Below the pieces are notes generated by a model that saw only the letters and a program-made list of their open reading frames with translations, was not told the origin of the DNA and ran no database searches. 64,000 bases of DNA from Tribonema minus (Eukaryota; Sar; Xanthophyceae; Tribonematales; Tribonemataceae): NCBI GenBank assembly GCA_017506865.1, contig JAFCMP010000334.1, positions 310,001 through 374,000 on the forward strand, in the 5' to 3' direction. This document shows, piece by piece, positions 1-13,000 of this stretch; positions within the stretch are counted from its first letter, which is position 1; every line of letters starts with the position of its first letter. A program made the position numbers and the translations under genes.

Positions 1-215
1 CTGTTGAAGGGCCCTGAACAAATCCCTCCGAAAATCTATGTCTGCTGGCACTCTCTTGCAGGCATCATCGCCACAACAGCAAGCGGTAGAGGGTGAAGGT
101 GCATGGAGGCCAATTGGTTGATCATGCGACAAAATCGATCATATCCTCATGCACTCCTCACGATGGCCGAATGCTAGCGGTGCATCAGGAAAACAGTGGC
201 AGTTTCGGCTACTGG
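1..215. repeat. Dispersed repeat, copy A (second copy at 11865-12080)
   Basis: This block matches 11865-12080 in the same orientation over about 215 bp with scattered substitutions and small indels. Shared stretches include GGTGAAGGTGCATGGAGGCC and GGTGCATCAGGAAAACA. The second copy lies inside an intron of the C2-domain gene. Copy A begins at the window edge and may extend further left. No coding potential is evident. It could be a short non-autonomous mobile element, or an intron piece of a paralogous gene lying to the left. Confidence 0.7.
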
Positions 216-1050
216 TGGATCGCCCACACATACGCAGTCAGTGCCCGACACAGTCATGACAGTCATGACGCTTCTGGCGTCGTCGTCACTCTCGAAGCAG
301 TTGGCTTGGCTGCCAGTTGCTCGGTGGGCTTCTCACATGACACGCACACGTAGATGTGCCGGTGTATGGTTTTTGAAGTCTGCTCAGGTTGAGCCTCGCT
401 GTTGAAGGCCCCGCTACCTGGGTGGAGTGGCAGCTGGACTGTCGCTCGTCTGTCGACAAGGCGTAATGGGGCTCGTTCTGTGCTCCAACGTGCTGTTTCG
501 AAAAAAACACCAATTGAAGTTTCACCATAACTCGTTAGTTCACAGATATTGATCACAGCTTTGACAACCATAATGGTCTTCAATGCTAGCATGACTTCAT
601 GCTATTGAGCCAGCATCTATACTGTGATCACAACGCTGAAGTGGCCATTTGATGGACTCTTTCAAACAAAGGCACAAGGAAGCAGTCGATCCGGCCTTAG
701 CCCCAAGCTTTGCTGCAGCATGTGCAGCTCACCATCTCATGGATTCGCAAAGCGGCAAAGCACAACATGGCTAGCGCAATCACGCCAACTGCCGTTGCCT
801 CCTCGTTCAGCAGGGACGTCCACGGTCACGTGCATGCCACATTCAGCCAGCCCGCCAGCGCTGTCCTCATCAAATTTTACTGGCATCATAGGTATCGCAT
901 TCCCCTGCATGCTGCAAGGCACAGAGCAAACACCATCCAACAAGGCAATCAGCCAAAACCTGACACACAGCAACCATCAGCACATACCAACAGCACACAC
1001 CATCACCAGTATCATGGGGGACCCATGGGGTGCATTACTCGCCCACAGGC
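216..1050. other. No supported gene; 3' flank of CstF-64 gene
   Basis: The short ORFs here lack recognisable motifs and lie in low-bias sequence. The stretch next to 1051 is the 3' flank of the minus-strand CstF-64 gene. Nothing else is supported. Confidence 0.5.
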
Positions 1051-2409
1051 TCAATAGCCTTGGTACTGCTGCTGCGGCTGGCTTCGCCGCACGCCCTCGT
1101 CCATCGCCGCGTCCTCCTTGTAGTACGCCTGCTGCTGGTCCGGCGGCGCGCCGTAATTCGGCAGTCGCGCCGGCGGCGACTCCCCGCGGTACCGCGGATC
1201 ACCCCCCCCCGCCCCCCGCCCCGCGCGCAATTCGCGCTCGCGCTGGTACTCCTCCTCCTGCAGCCGCATGCTGAGGATGCCAGAGCCCACCTCGCCCCCC
1301 CTGCCCAGCCCGCCGTCCTGCTCATACTGCGCCATGCCGCCGACCCCCCCGTGCCCCCTGTCGCCGCCGTACTCATCGAGCAGCCGCTGCCGGTCCGAGC
1401 TGCCCCTGCGCAGCTGCTGCTGCTGCTGCGGCGGCGGCGCCTCCTGCTCATACAGGTCGCGCCGCGAGCCGCCGCCGCCGCCGCCGTCGAAATCCCGGTA
1501 CGAGTCGCCGCGCGGCCGCAGCTCCGCCGCCCTGCCGTCCTGCAGCTGGTAGTCCTCGCCGCGCAAGCGCGCGTCGCCGCCGCCGCCGCTGCCGCTGCCG
1601 CTGCCGCTGCCGCTGCCGCTGCCGCTGCCGCGCCGCGCCGCGTCGTGGTCCGCGGGCTGCGAGTAGTCGATGACGCGCGCGCCCCGGTCCTGCGCGTATG
1701 CATCGCGCGCGTAGCGGGGGTCGCCGCCGCTATCGCCGCCGCCGCTGCCATCGGCGTGCTGAAACTCGTCGCGCTGGGAGCGCTGCCCCTGGCGCCGGAA
1801 CTCGTCCATGTTGGAGCTGACGTCGCCGGCGCCGCGGCCGTGCGACTGGTACTCGTACTGCGGCGCATGTTGCGTGACGCGAGTGTTGCGGCGGAGGTGG
1901 ATTCAGGGTTGAGAGCGAGGGTTGAGAGCACCGCGTTGAGTCGTTGCGGAAGGCCATGCGCGGCTGAACGCGACTGTATGAATCACCATGTACATTGCTG
2001 AGCTTCTGGCACTGAAGCAAATGGCGGTCTACGCAGGTGTACGGCCGCGCTTTGGCAAAGTTGAAGATACAGTGTGCAGGCTCATGGGTACCATGATAAG
2101 TGCTGTAAACGGACATTCTTGAAAGTCCACAGATACCATGATAACTTGCGCACGGCCGCAGAGATAACGCAAGCCATGCTGCAATCCCCAGTAAATCACA
2201 GAGCGCACAAAGTGTAGACATGATGGGGGTAGGAGAGGACGAGCACTTGTGAGGGCCATTGCTCATACTGACCAGAACATGCACTTTCCGCTGCCATGGC
2301 AATCGCCTGCTGCATAGTGACATGTGACTGAAGCCCACCTGGTCGTAAGTCTCGTAGGTGTCGCGCCCACTGTAACTGTCATACGCATCGTCCTGCCGTT
2401 GTGGCGGCG

Positions 2410-2440
<31 letters not shown>

Positions 2441-5400
2441 ATGGTGCAGCTGCTGTTGCTGCTGCTGCTGCGCCTCCAAGCTACTCTCCCGGCTCCACTG
2501 CTGTTGCTGCTGCTGCTGCGGTGGCAGCGGCGGTGGCGGCAATCCCGCACTGCCGCTCCTTTCCGCCTGTTGACTCGCCGCAGAAAAAGCATCAATCAGT
2601 GCACCGGCAAAAACGGACAGATCCAGACACAGTCGCAAAAGACAAGCATTACACTGGCTACACAGGAACAGGTGTTGCCGCTTCAGCAGCCCACCAAGCT
2701 CTATAACCGCGCACTACCTGCCCGCCTGAGCGCAGCAACATCAGCACTGTACAGGCGATGCCAGGTACAATCGCGGCTGTTTCAAAAACGGCAATCGCAA
2801 CTGCAACACGCAGTTCACAGGCGCGCTCACCTGCGGCAGCGCCGGCGGCGGCTGCAGCCCGACCCCCGGCGGCAGCGGCGGCATGGCGAGACCGGGCGCA
2901 AGAGGCGGCGGCACGAACGGCGGCGGCATCGGCGGCGGCGCGAGCGGCGGCGCGGCGGGCGGCCGCGGCGGCGCAATCAGCGGCGGCACCAAGGGCGGCG
3001 GCGCGAAAGGAGGGGGTAGTGGCGGGGGTCCCATGGGCAGCATGGGGGGGGGGCGCAGGCCCAGGCCGAGACCTAGGCCCAGGGTCGAGGGGGTGAGCAT
3101 GGGGGGCAGGTGCAGCGGCTGCTGCAGGGGGACGAGGGGGGGCATGACGGGCTGCGGCGGCGCGACGGCGGGGATCTGGCCGGGCTTGACCATGCCGAGG
3201 CGCAGCTGCATCTGCAGCAGCGCTTCGGCGACCTGCGCGGCGGCGGCGGCAGCGATCGGCGTGGCAGCAGCAGCAGCAGCAGCAGCAGCATGAGTTGCGA
3301 GCTCAAGAAGCATGCAAGTTCGCGGATGATGATCAAGCGCCTGCAGTCAACGCTGGTGCATTTGCATGGCTGTATCTGAATGGCCCATCGGAGTTCAGCA
3401 GGGCACCAGATGCCGCGGTGTACCTCGTGTGTTGAGGGTAGCTGTAGGAGCTGGCGGTGACTGATCACTGCAGCAAACGTTACTGAGGCATGAAAGCCAG
3501 GTGATTGACTGAGGCCCGGAGCAGTGTATGACCCCGCGAGCCTGCAGCAGGATAAATGATACTCTCAAAAATGCACAGATAGCGACTCTTCCGTCGTGCA
3601 CACCCGCATTTCATATCTTTTTATGTCCACACACCGGGTCAGTCCAAATGCCTTCAGCCGAGGCAGCAGGTCCCAATTGCATTAGTCCTTGAGGCTGGGA
3701 CTGGATCGTTCAACACGCTTCCACCCATGCTGCGAACCATATACGCGCAGTTTCTTGCCCTGGTGGTATCTGGAAGTATCTGAAACCCTCCTCAACATCA
3801 TGCCCTTGCTGCTTACAGTAAAAGCGTGTGCCCACTACGGCTGTGAGGTGAGCTTCTACTTAGCCTGGCTGGGGTCAGGACATGTGATGTACATGCACTT
3901 CCCACGCGCTTCCCATGCCTCATACCCTCTACATCCACGCACCATTGATCATGCCTCCAAAGTGTTAATGTTGCAATGCAGAGAGCTGCTGCTCACTAGC
4001 CTGTTGCTTCACACTGGCAGAGGTAGACATCAAGGTGGCCAATGCAACAGGAGGCCAACGCAAGTCCTGTGCTAGAAGTGAATGTATTGTGGTATGTGTA
4101 CCGGCAAGTGTAACTGCCGTAACCGTCAAGCGTGCAAATGGCAATGGGCATGCAACCATAGGTATGCTCCAACAGTTCAATACCTGATCCATGCTGTCAA
4201 TGACTAGAGAAACAAGCGCCTCATGGCCTGATCAAGGTCATGAAGTGTGAACGTAGGTCATGAAGTGTGACCGACTCCCTACCGCCCCATCCGCCCAAGA
4301 CATCCATTGCACACTGTCCCGCCTCAAGAGCAGTGTGATGCATCGCCATTCGCGCGCGTCTCACTGCCTGCAGCAAGAGCAGCGCGGCCTCACCTGTGGC
4401 TGCGACGTGAGCATCTGCTTGGCCTGATCCGGCTCCTTCTCCGCAAACTCCTTCAGCTGCGTCAGCAGCCCCCTCACTTCCTCCAGCGGCATCCCCGCTA
4501 TGACCATCCTGACGGTGCGCTCCCCCACCTCCAGCGCCTTGCCGCCCCCCCCGCCCCCCCCCTTCTCCCCCGTCAGAGCGCTGTTGCTGGAGTAGTTGAC
4601 GCGCAACTGGGCGGGCAGGCGCAAACGGCGGCAGCAGAGTGACGATGATCACGCATTCTCATGAATGCTAGCTGAGGACGTAAAAATGCCCAGGCAGTTG
4701 ATGTCAAGCTTGCCATGATGCTCAAACGCGGGCTCTTCTTAGCGTCTGGCGGATAGTTGCGGTGTGGCCTGGCAGCTGGGATGGCGCATAGCAGCCGTTG
4801 ATCACCTGCCAAGCCTAACGCTGTACTTCAAAGTATTGATAGCGGACACATAGGTTATGCAGCGCCGTGCGTATGAGACTATGACATAATGGCGCGCACA
4901 GATTGATGACCAGAGTGGATGCTTCCAATCAGCTGCGAAGTGAACCTGTCAATGGGGCGTGCGAATAAGCACATTGCGGAGAGTGCAACGTTGGCATACC
5001 AGTCATCACTACGGGATGTGGCATTGAAGTTGAAGTTTGGTGTTGAAAAGTGATGCTCATTGTGCCTGGCCATACCATGGTGACGAGCTCAAGGTGGTGT
5101 TGCTTTGACGTATCGGACTTGGCCTGTGTCCCATCTTGCATGCAGCTGTTGCAGCTCCCAGATGGCATCAATCCCTGTTACAAGTCGTAACTTGCGGCTT
5201 CCTCGAAAATGCCCAGTTTGTTTATTTGATAGTGGAGGCGCTTTGGGAAACGGAGCACATGGCTGCAAATAACAGGCACCCTGCCTTTATCGCATAACAG
5301 CTGTTGTTTACAAAACTGTGATTGCAGCACCTACAGCAGCGTTGAAGGCTCAAGTGCGGCTGCATCCTGCGGGACCCCTCACCTGTCGCCCGTTACATTC

Positions 5401-6548
5401 GTAACCGTTTAGGTTCCGGATGGCGCTGAGCGCTGTCGCGGAGTCCTCAAACTCCACAAACGCGTACCCCTTTGGCTTTCCGGTCTCATGGTCCACCACC
5501 GAGCGAATGTTAACCACCCTGCCCGCCTCGCTGAAAATGGCGTGCAGCTGCTCCTCCGTGGTGCCATACGGTATGTTTCCAACTGCGTGGCATCGTCATC
5601 GGCAGCAGCAGCAGCGTCAGCAGCAGCAGCGGCAGAGGCGGGGAATGCGCATGCGAGGGCAGCAAGCTGCTTGACCAGTCCAGCTGCGCCAGCGAGATGC
5701 GTGCACAAGTTATGGTCGGCAATGGAGTGCTGACACATGTGATGCTGCACACGGTCGATGCTACCTAAGGCTGTCTTCTATATGCCAGCTGATTGCGCAA
5801 ACGTCAGCAGCACTGCTGAGGTATGTTGATGTTCCGTATATACTCAATGCTGCCAGTAGCTGCCTGCTGTGCGCAGATCGTCTGAATGAGAAGGTCATCT
5901 CGCCCCCTTTGTAACTGGTGTACTGACCCATAAATCTTGAGACTGGCTGCAGAGCCGCAGCAACGGTGCATGCACTGCACTGCCCTTAAGGTGCACACTG
6001 TGTGTGCACAGTCCTGCAGCGTTGCTGCAGCTGCCAAGGTCAAACAGTGAAATCGCTACACCAGCATGATGAGAAGACATTCCTGTCATGTTAGCCTCGC
6101 CGCAGACAGTGTCCATGTCCATTAGCAACTGATTTACTCAGACTGTAAGCGCTTACTCTCCAGGTCATGCCATGGTATCTAGGCACTTTCAGCAGCCTTC
6201 TTCAGCAACCCAAAAGCCTTCTCGCAGCAAATTTAGTGCACATTGAAGCCAACTGAGTGCCAGCAATATAGTGACTGCAACTGCTTTACTCGAAGGGCTG
6301 CTCTGGGGGCACAAAAAATGGCATTTTGCACCAAGGCGCTATTCACCATCAGAAGTTGAACTTAAGGTTAAGTTGAGAGTCGCAGAGCATGAGAAAGAGT
6401 GGTGATCGTTCAAGAAGACAAGGCGTTTACAGCGATCCAATCAGAAATGTGACAGCCACGCTGCAAGCACGTGTGCGGTGTGGTGCTGTGACCGCAGCGC
6501 TCACAGTTGACATCGCTCACCGAAAACATCATTCTTGGATTTGCTCAT
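1051..6548 (-). CDS. CSTF2: Cleavage stimulation factor 64-kDa subunit (CstF-64/CSTF2-like), 6 exons, 625 aa
   Basis: The exons are 6548-6521, 5582-5383, 4606-4394, 3232-2831, 2566-2339 and 1857-1051, and all phases agree. The start is a 28-nt micro-exon encoding MSKSKNDVF, which completes RNP2 (VFVGNI, residues 8-13) with exon 2. RNP1 is KGYAFVEF at 47-54, so residues 8-82 form an RRM. Residues about 103-175 match the CstF-64 hinge ([18 protein letters not shown], then [14 protein letters not shown]), which in other species binds CstF-77 and symplekin. A Pro-rich linker, a Gln-rich segment and a long Gly/Arg/Tyr/Gln-rich tail follow. The protein should bind U/GU-rich sequence downstream of poly(A) sites in the nucleus. 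The usual short helical C-terminal domain (Pcf11/PC4 contact) is not seen before the stop. It could be lost, or lie in an alternative last exon. Confidence 0.9.
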
Positions 6549-7060
6549 GATGCCGCCGCCATTCACTGCTCCGGTGCTGCGCAAAGCCTTGACGACAGGA
6601 GCGCGCTGGCGCCTAGGCTAGAGGGGCTACGCATTCAAGTTCAGAAGCTCGGGGGACAGTGCTCAGCTGAGCTCGAGGAACGTTCGAAGATGACTTCTTG
6701 AACTTTGGACCTCGAACACACACACAACAAACAGCAAAGCCTTCATCTTCAGGTGCGTGGCCAGGCCTCCGAATTTTCAGTACGCTCGTCCTCTGTTGCA
6801 GGCCTTCAATGAAAACAGCTGGTGGAAGGCTGCACTTGAATTGCCCACCGGAACGTGGAAAAACAGGCCAGCCTAAGCCCAAGCAACTCAACCAGAATTC
6901 TCACGCGTGTGGACACAACCGCAAACCGCTGTGGTGTTCTTTCTTTGTCTGTGCCACCTGCAGCGAGCCATCACACAAAGAAACTGCAAGGGCCCACGTC
7001 CACGCACACACAGAAACAGCGAAACACGCACGGATTTGTTCTGAGAAAGCCAGCGTCACC
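6549..7060. promoter_or_regulatory. Bidirectional intergenic region between CstF-64 and C2 genes
   Basis: These 512 bp separate the divergent start codons of the CstF-64 gene (minus, ATG at 6548) and the C2 gene (plus, ATG at 7061). Both promoters must lie here unless 5' non-coding exons extend further. I could not identify a TATA box or a named motif, so this is inferred from gene arrangement alone. Confidence 0.45.
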
Positions 7061-10000
7061 ATGCGAGGACACATGTACGTCGAAGTGCAGGGCGCCACCA
7101 ACCTTCCCAGCACTAAATCTCAACCATTTGGTAAGCCTTCGAAACACGCAGCACCCCACATGCCTCCAATTCACCTCACGTTGTGGTTTTCGCGCTCAAA
7201 GATTCTGCCTAGAGCGCGTGAACGTGGATCTAGTGCGTGTCGCCATTGCTGGTCTGGCCCAGGCTTGCGCAGTCAGCACAGCAGCATGCTGCATTCAAGA
7301 TGCGCTTTGTGTGTGGCCTCCAGCCGCTGTTCCGTGGAGGATCTGGACCTGCACAGGCCTCGGTGAAGCGCCATCGCTTGTCTCATGCATGTGGTCTCTC
7401 AACGCAGATTGTGCCAGACACCAGGACTTAACACCGAGAGATCAATGCTGCACAGACGCTCCACAGTTCTGTCAAATATGCAAGTGTCGTAAGGTCACAC
7501 AAAAAAGCGGTGCACGGAGCAGCACGAATGACGACTGTTGATTGATCTGCCCTTGCCTTTCTAATTCAGGAACGGCTTCCGCAAACACTCGACGGCTTCC
7601 AACATTGACCACAAGGGTTCTGTTTGTGACCGTGCTCTGCGCTCATACACTGAAACTCTCTCACATTGGTGTTGCGATGGATATAGCTAAAAATGCAGCA
7701 ATTATCAGGACACTCCCTTGTGCGACATGACAACATACATTATTGTCACAACTTCTTGGCCAGGCGATCAACTTGTCTTCCGCCATGCCTTGCTCTTGAA
7801 AATCCTGCAGTGTCGTCCACCCTCTGTTGAAGTAGCTCGGGCAGCAGGGGTTATGTAAGCAAGCAGGCTGCGCTCACAGATCGTGTCGGTACCTCGCAGC
7901 ACGCCCTGCATGCCATCCTTCATGACGCGTGCGGCAATGCGCTCGATGTAACCATTTCCTGTCTCCCTCTGCCATCATGCGTGACATGCGCGGCGCTGTG
8001 CCAGTCATAAACGCTAGATAGCTTGCACGCTGAAGCCCTTTTGACTAGCGTGTAGTGGTGGCACTATTTGACTCATGGCCAATTGCTGCAGCAGTGGCGA
8101 CCACGGCCATTGGTGGGTGGAAGGCACTGGCGGCTAACCACACCTTGTCACCTACAGCTCTATGATCTGAATCATTTTCAAACGTTAACCGTTCTCCCTC
8201 TGCCCTTCCCCATCGCTCAGGCGAAGGTGGCGAGGCTGTCGCGCCTACCACATTTGTGAAGGTCAAGGTGAACGGCGAGGAGCAGTTGACGCAAACCATC
8301 ACCAAGACGTACAACCCGTCGTATGGCGCTAAGTTCACCTTCAGCCCGGATGGCCCGCCTTCGGAACAGCTCTACTTCACCGTGGTCTGCAAGTCCACCG
8401 CTGGCGACATCTCGCTGTGCTCGGTGAGGAACCATCACTTCAACTACTTACAGTCCTTTTGCACTTCGTGATGGCTTTCTGGTGCCGTAGGCCGTGCTAG
8501 GACCCACAGCTGCGGAACTGATGTGACGCTAAATGTGAACGTCATCAGTGCTCTATCGGCTGCGCCTAGCGCACATGCTTACCTCACCCCACGCGCCTCG
8601 ATGCAACACCACAATAGAGTACGATCATTGGCTGTACTTCAGTCTCGGTAAACATGCTCAGGCTGCCACTATTTCAGCAGACAATCACCACTCCCCACAT
8701 GCACATGTTGCTGACACCCACACATGTCCTGCCCCCCATGCTGCCTCGCAGGCCCACTTGAAGTTCGAAGACATATGGACGGGCAGGTTCTCCAAGCTCC
8801 TAGGTGTGCAGCTGCTTGATAAGCAGGGGGCTAACGCAGGCATACTGCAAGTGTCTGCCAACTGGACGGAGACTGTCGGCGCGGCTACCAAGGCGCAGGG
8901 GGTCATTGAGCAGGCAAAGGAGCGCGCCGGCGACCTGAAAGAACAGGTGATTGACCATGGGTGACAGTTGGGGTTAGGGTAACGGGTTGGCTCCAACCCG
9001 AAGAGGTGGACTCGTGTCTCCCATGCTTAGTAACCTTATAGTGTGCAGGCTAGGTTTGCTGCTTGGTGACATGCAGCAGAACACTCAGGAAGGCAAGAAA
9101 GTGGGCCATTGGGGACGGGAGAGGGAGCGGGGGGCAGCGGGGGTTCTGGGTTTTGGGGGGGCGCAGGGAGGAGCAGACGGTATGAATGGGGCTCTTGTTG
9201 TATATGTGTACATAGCACTGCATGCATTTTTGTACAGAAAACACTGCACGACACCGCTCCTGTTAGCTAGCAGTGTGACTCACGTCAGCTACTTGGCACT
9301 ACACCATGAAACTGTCATCCATCCATGCAACCAACCATTATTTCCCCTGCAATTGCATTGCAGGCCCCCGTGAATATAAAATAAAATGTGACTCACTGAC
9401 TCACACTCGCAGTTCACAATCATGCACGCCATTGACTTTCTTCCCATTGAATTCTTGCAACCACCCCGCAGGCACTGGCGAAGGCGAAGGAGCTGGAGAT
9501 GGCGGCTGCGCCCAAGGTCGACAGCGCCGCGGAGCAGGCAGACGACTTCATTGACCGCAGCCTCACGCGCCTCACGGGCCCGCGGCCGCCGCTGCTGCGC
9601 GTGGACGCCTACTACTCGGCTGTCAAGATGGTGAGTATTCGACACATCGACATATGATCCGTTGGCTGCTTCAGTTCGATGATGGTGTGTTAAGTCCTTC
9701 GCCGCATGAGTCAATGAGACCAGGTCACCAGGGGACCTGCGGCCGCCGCTGCCGCGCGCGGACGCCTACTTCCCGGCGGTGACGATGGTGAGCGTTTGAA
9801 AACATGATTTGTCAGCTGCTTCAGTTGCATTGATAATGCTTGAATCCTTCAATGTATGAGTCAATGAGGTCTGTGAAAGCTGCTGTTGTGCGCGGAGGCC
9901 AACTGATGGTGAGGCTCAATGTATGATGCATCAACTACTCAACTACTCAACTACACGCTTGACAATGCGTCAACCACTTCATCTGCAGTATACTTAGTAC

Positions 10001-13000
10001 GTGAGTAATTCAAGCATGACTGGTGAGGAGCGCCACGGGCTCGTGGCTGTCGCTGCTGTGCATAATTGCCTATACATTGTGCAAACCCTCCCCTCTCTGA
10101 CGCTCAACGTTTTCTGTATGCTTTGCAACGCGCCGCAGGTCTACGGCACCGTAGTGGGCCTGCCCATCGTCAACAAGCTGGCGCCCATCTTTGAGAATGT
10201 GGTGGAGGGCGTGCTCAGCAAGACGCCCCTCAAGCCGCAGGTGAGGCTGCAACAGCGCTCATACCGTGGCGGAGTGCCACCTTGCATCAGCTTGAAGTAG
10301 AGGCAGGCATCGTTCTTGTGAAAAGTTTATGCTTCTACCGAACAGCAGCACTCATACCCCGTTGCGGAGTGTCACCTTGCAACAGTCCTCACTTTGAAGT
10401 AAAGGCTGTCTTGTTGCTGAACAATTGGTGCTGCTATGGGAGGCGCGTCTGGGCCCCCATGGTTGCATGAAAGACTTTTGAAAGCGCATCCACTGCTTTG
10501 TACGCATTTTCAAGGGTGGCCTCCCATCGTGCCTCCACCATTTCAAGACCCTGTTGTGCTCACGCCTGAGAGCATGCCCCAAGGTACCCCCCACATTCAC
10601 AGCCCGGCAGCCCGCAGGATGGTGCAGAGAGCAAGGGCCGCAGCATCGCACTGCCTGTCGATACCTGAGCACTGCAGTGGGGATGACATCAATCCAACCC
10701 CTATTTTGCACCAACCCCATCTGGGCTTGAGCAGGAAATTCACCCCCCCCCCCCCCCCCCCCCCCCCCCTCCTCTCTACCCTTGCAGCCCGGCAGCCCGG
10801 AGGAGGGCGCGGAGAGCAAGGGCCGCACCGTTGACTGCATCGACCGCCGCATCGACGGCGCGCTGAACGGCATTGACGAGTTTGTCGACACCAAAAAGGA
10901 CGAGGCCATCAAGGCGCTGTGCGACGGCAAGAACGCCATCAAGGTGAGTATTCAAGAGGGGCATGTTGCTACTTCAAGAATTCAAGTTCAAGTATATGGT
11001 ATCAGTGGTGATGCATTGGCGAGTTTGTGGAAACCAAGCAGGACGAGGCAATCAAGGCGCTGTGCGACGGCAAGAACGCTAGTAAGGCGCGCACGGCAAT
11101 GCTGGAGTATGAAAGAGGGGCATGCTGCTACTTCAAGAATTCAATTCAAGTGTATGGTATCAGCGGTGATGGTGTCCTGAACGGTATGGATGAGATTGTT
11201 GACGCCCAGAATGATGGGGTTATCACGGCGCGGTATTATGACAGCAACGCCATCAAAGTGCTTGATTGAAGATCACTAGGAACTCTCCATGCGCCTCTAA
11301 TGCATCAGATGTGTTCGCAAGACGTTGTAACCTCAAAAGCACATCTAAGAGCAGGGTAGCCGTGCATGCAGCACTTTCATTATCCATCTCCACGCAGCGA
11401 TTGACTCGCTGCTGGCATCAACCCCTCCCCTTCTTGGTCTGATTTCCGCATGTTGATCGTTGATGTTGGTGCCAGGGCATCAAGCCGAAGGACAAGTCCA
11501 TAGTGGAGGCGACGGTGGATGGCATCGGCTACAGCGTCGGCGCGACGCGCGACGCCATCACCGGCACTGTCCACGGCGCATTCACCAACGTGCAGGGCTT
11601 CATCGGCGGCATCTTCGGCAAGGTGAGCGCGGCTGCAGCGCTCAGTTGATGTGGCACGTCACCTCCCGCGCTGTACTGTTTCTTCTGCCGCCCCTGTACA
11701 TGTTTGTTCTGCAGCAGACACTTGCGCTATCGCCGTGCGAAAAGGCTCCCCAGAGTGTCCAGAAGCCGACAATCACAGGCAGCGTTTGGTGCAGTGCCGA
11801 CGAGCCCTGCCCTTGCGTCCCTTAATCGTGTGCGAGATAGCTATGGTTTTATTGCTCTCGGTGTCTGTTGAAGGGCCCTGAACCAATTGCTCCGAAAGTC
11901 TAGTCTGCTGGCACTCTCAGCCAGCAGACACCCAACGCCACGACAGCAAGCAAGGCAGAGGGTGAAGGTGCATGGAGGCCAGTTGGTTGATCATATGGCA
12001 CAAATCGATCATGTCCTCATCCACTCGTCACGATGGCCGGATGCTAGCTGGTGCATCAGGAAAACACTGGCAGTTTCTGCTTGTGCTTTTGCACGTGCTA
12101 AGCCGTCACGTTCGCATGCCTCCCACCAATAACTGCGGTCGCCGCTGCTTCCGTCGCCCAGGTCCAGGACACGAGCGCCTTCGCCGTGGACCAGGCCAAG
12201 TCCGCCGCCAGCAGCGCGCGGTCATGATCAGCTTTGCGCCGCAGCCCCAACAACACACCCCAGCATGGTCATCTTCCGCCTTCCACCGTACTTGCAAGTC
12301 CCATCGCCCTGCACTAACCCGCCCCTGCCCCGTGTCACTTCCTCACTTCAACTTCCACTACCCAGGTCCAGGACACGAGCGCCTCCGCCGTGGACCAGGC
12401 CAAGTCCGCCGCCAGCAGCGCTCAGGACGTGCTCGGCCGCACTGCAGAGGGCGTTAAGGCCAAGGCGACGGAGGCCGCGCACGCCGCCACCGACGCGGCC
12501 GGCAGCGCAGTCGCCACCGTCAAGAGCACGGCGGGCGGTGCGGTGGAGACGGTGCGCACGCGCGCGGGCGGCGCCGTGGAGGTTGTCAAGACCAAGGCGG
12601 GCGAGCTCACCGGTGAGCGCTGCTGCTAGTTGTGGTGGTGGTGGTGGTGCGGTCAACGTGTGCGTGTGCGCAGCAGGCCTTGTGTCGTTGAGTGTAGCGG
12701 TGCGGCTTGAATGCATCAAATGCGTCTGAGGATGCGTGCGCATGCGCGCGGGCGGCACCGTGGAGGTTGTCAAGACCAAGGTCGGCGAGTGAGCAGTGAG
12801 CGCTGCTGCTGGTGGTGGTGGTGCGGTCATCATATGCTGCTGGTGATGGTGATTGTGGTGGTGGTGGTGTTGCGGTCTTTGCATGCGTGTGCGGAGCACG
12901 ACTTATCGTGGCATTAGTTAGGCGTGGGCGTGTTGGCCAGCAGGTCTGCTGGAATGCATTAAAGCTGCCTGAAGGTGCTTGTAATGTGCAGCAAACCTTG

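Noticed and set aside
1035-1931. Overlapping 250-320 aa ORFs on both strands
   Set aside because: Only the frame beginning YEYQSHGRG and ending QQQYQGY connects in phase to the CstF-64 exons. The Ala/Thr- and Ala/Val-rich ORFs are shadows of this GC-rich exon.
8966-8982. Telomere-like GGGTTAGGG at about 8969 and 43475
   Set aside because: There are only one or two TTAGGG units at each site, within introns. That is too short to call interstitial telomere arrays.
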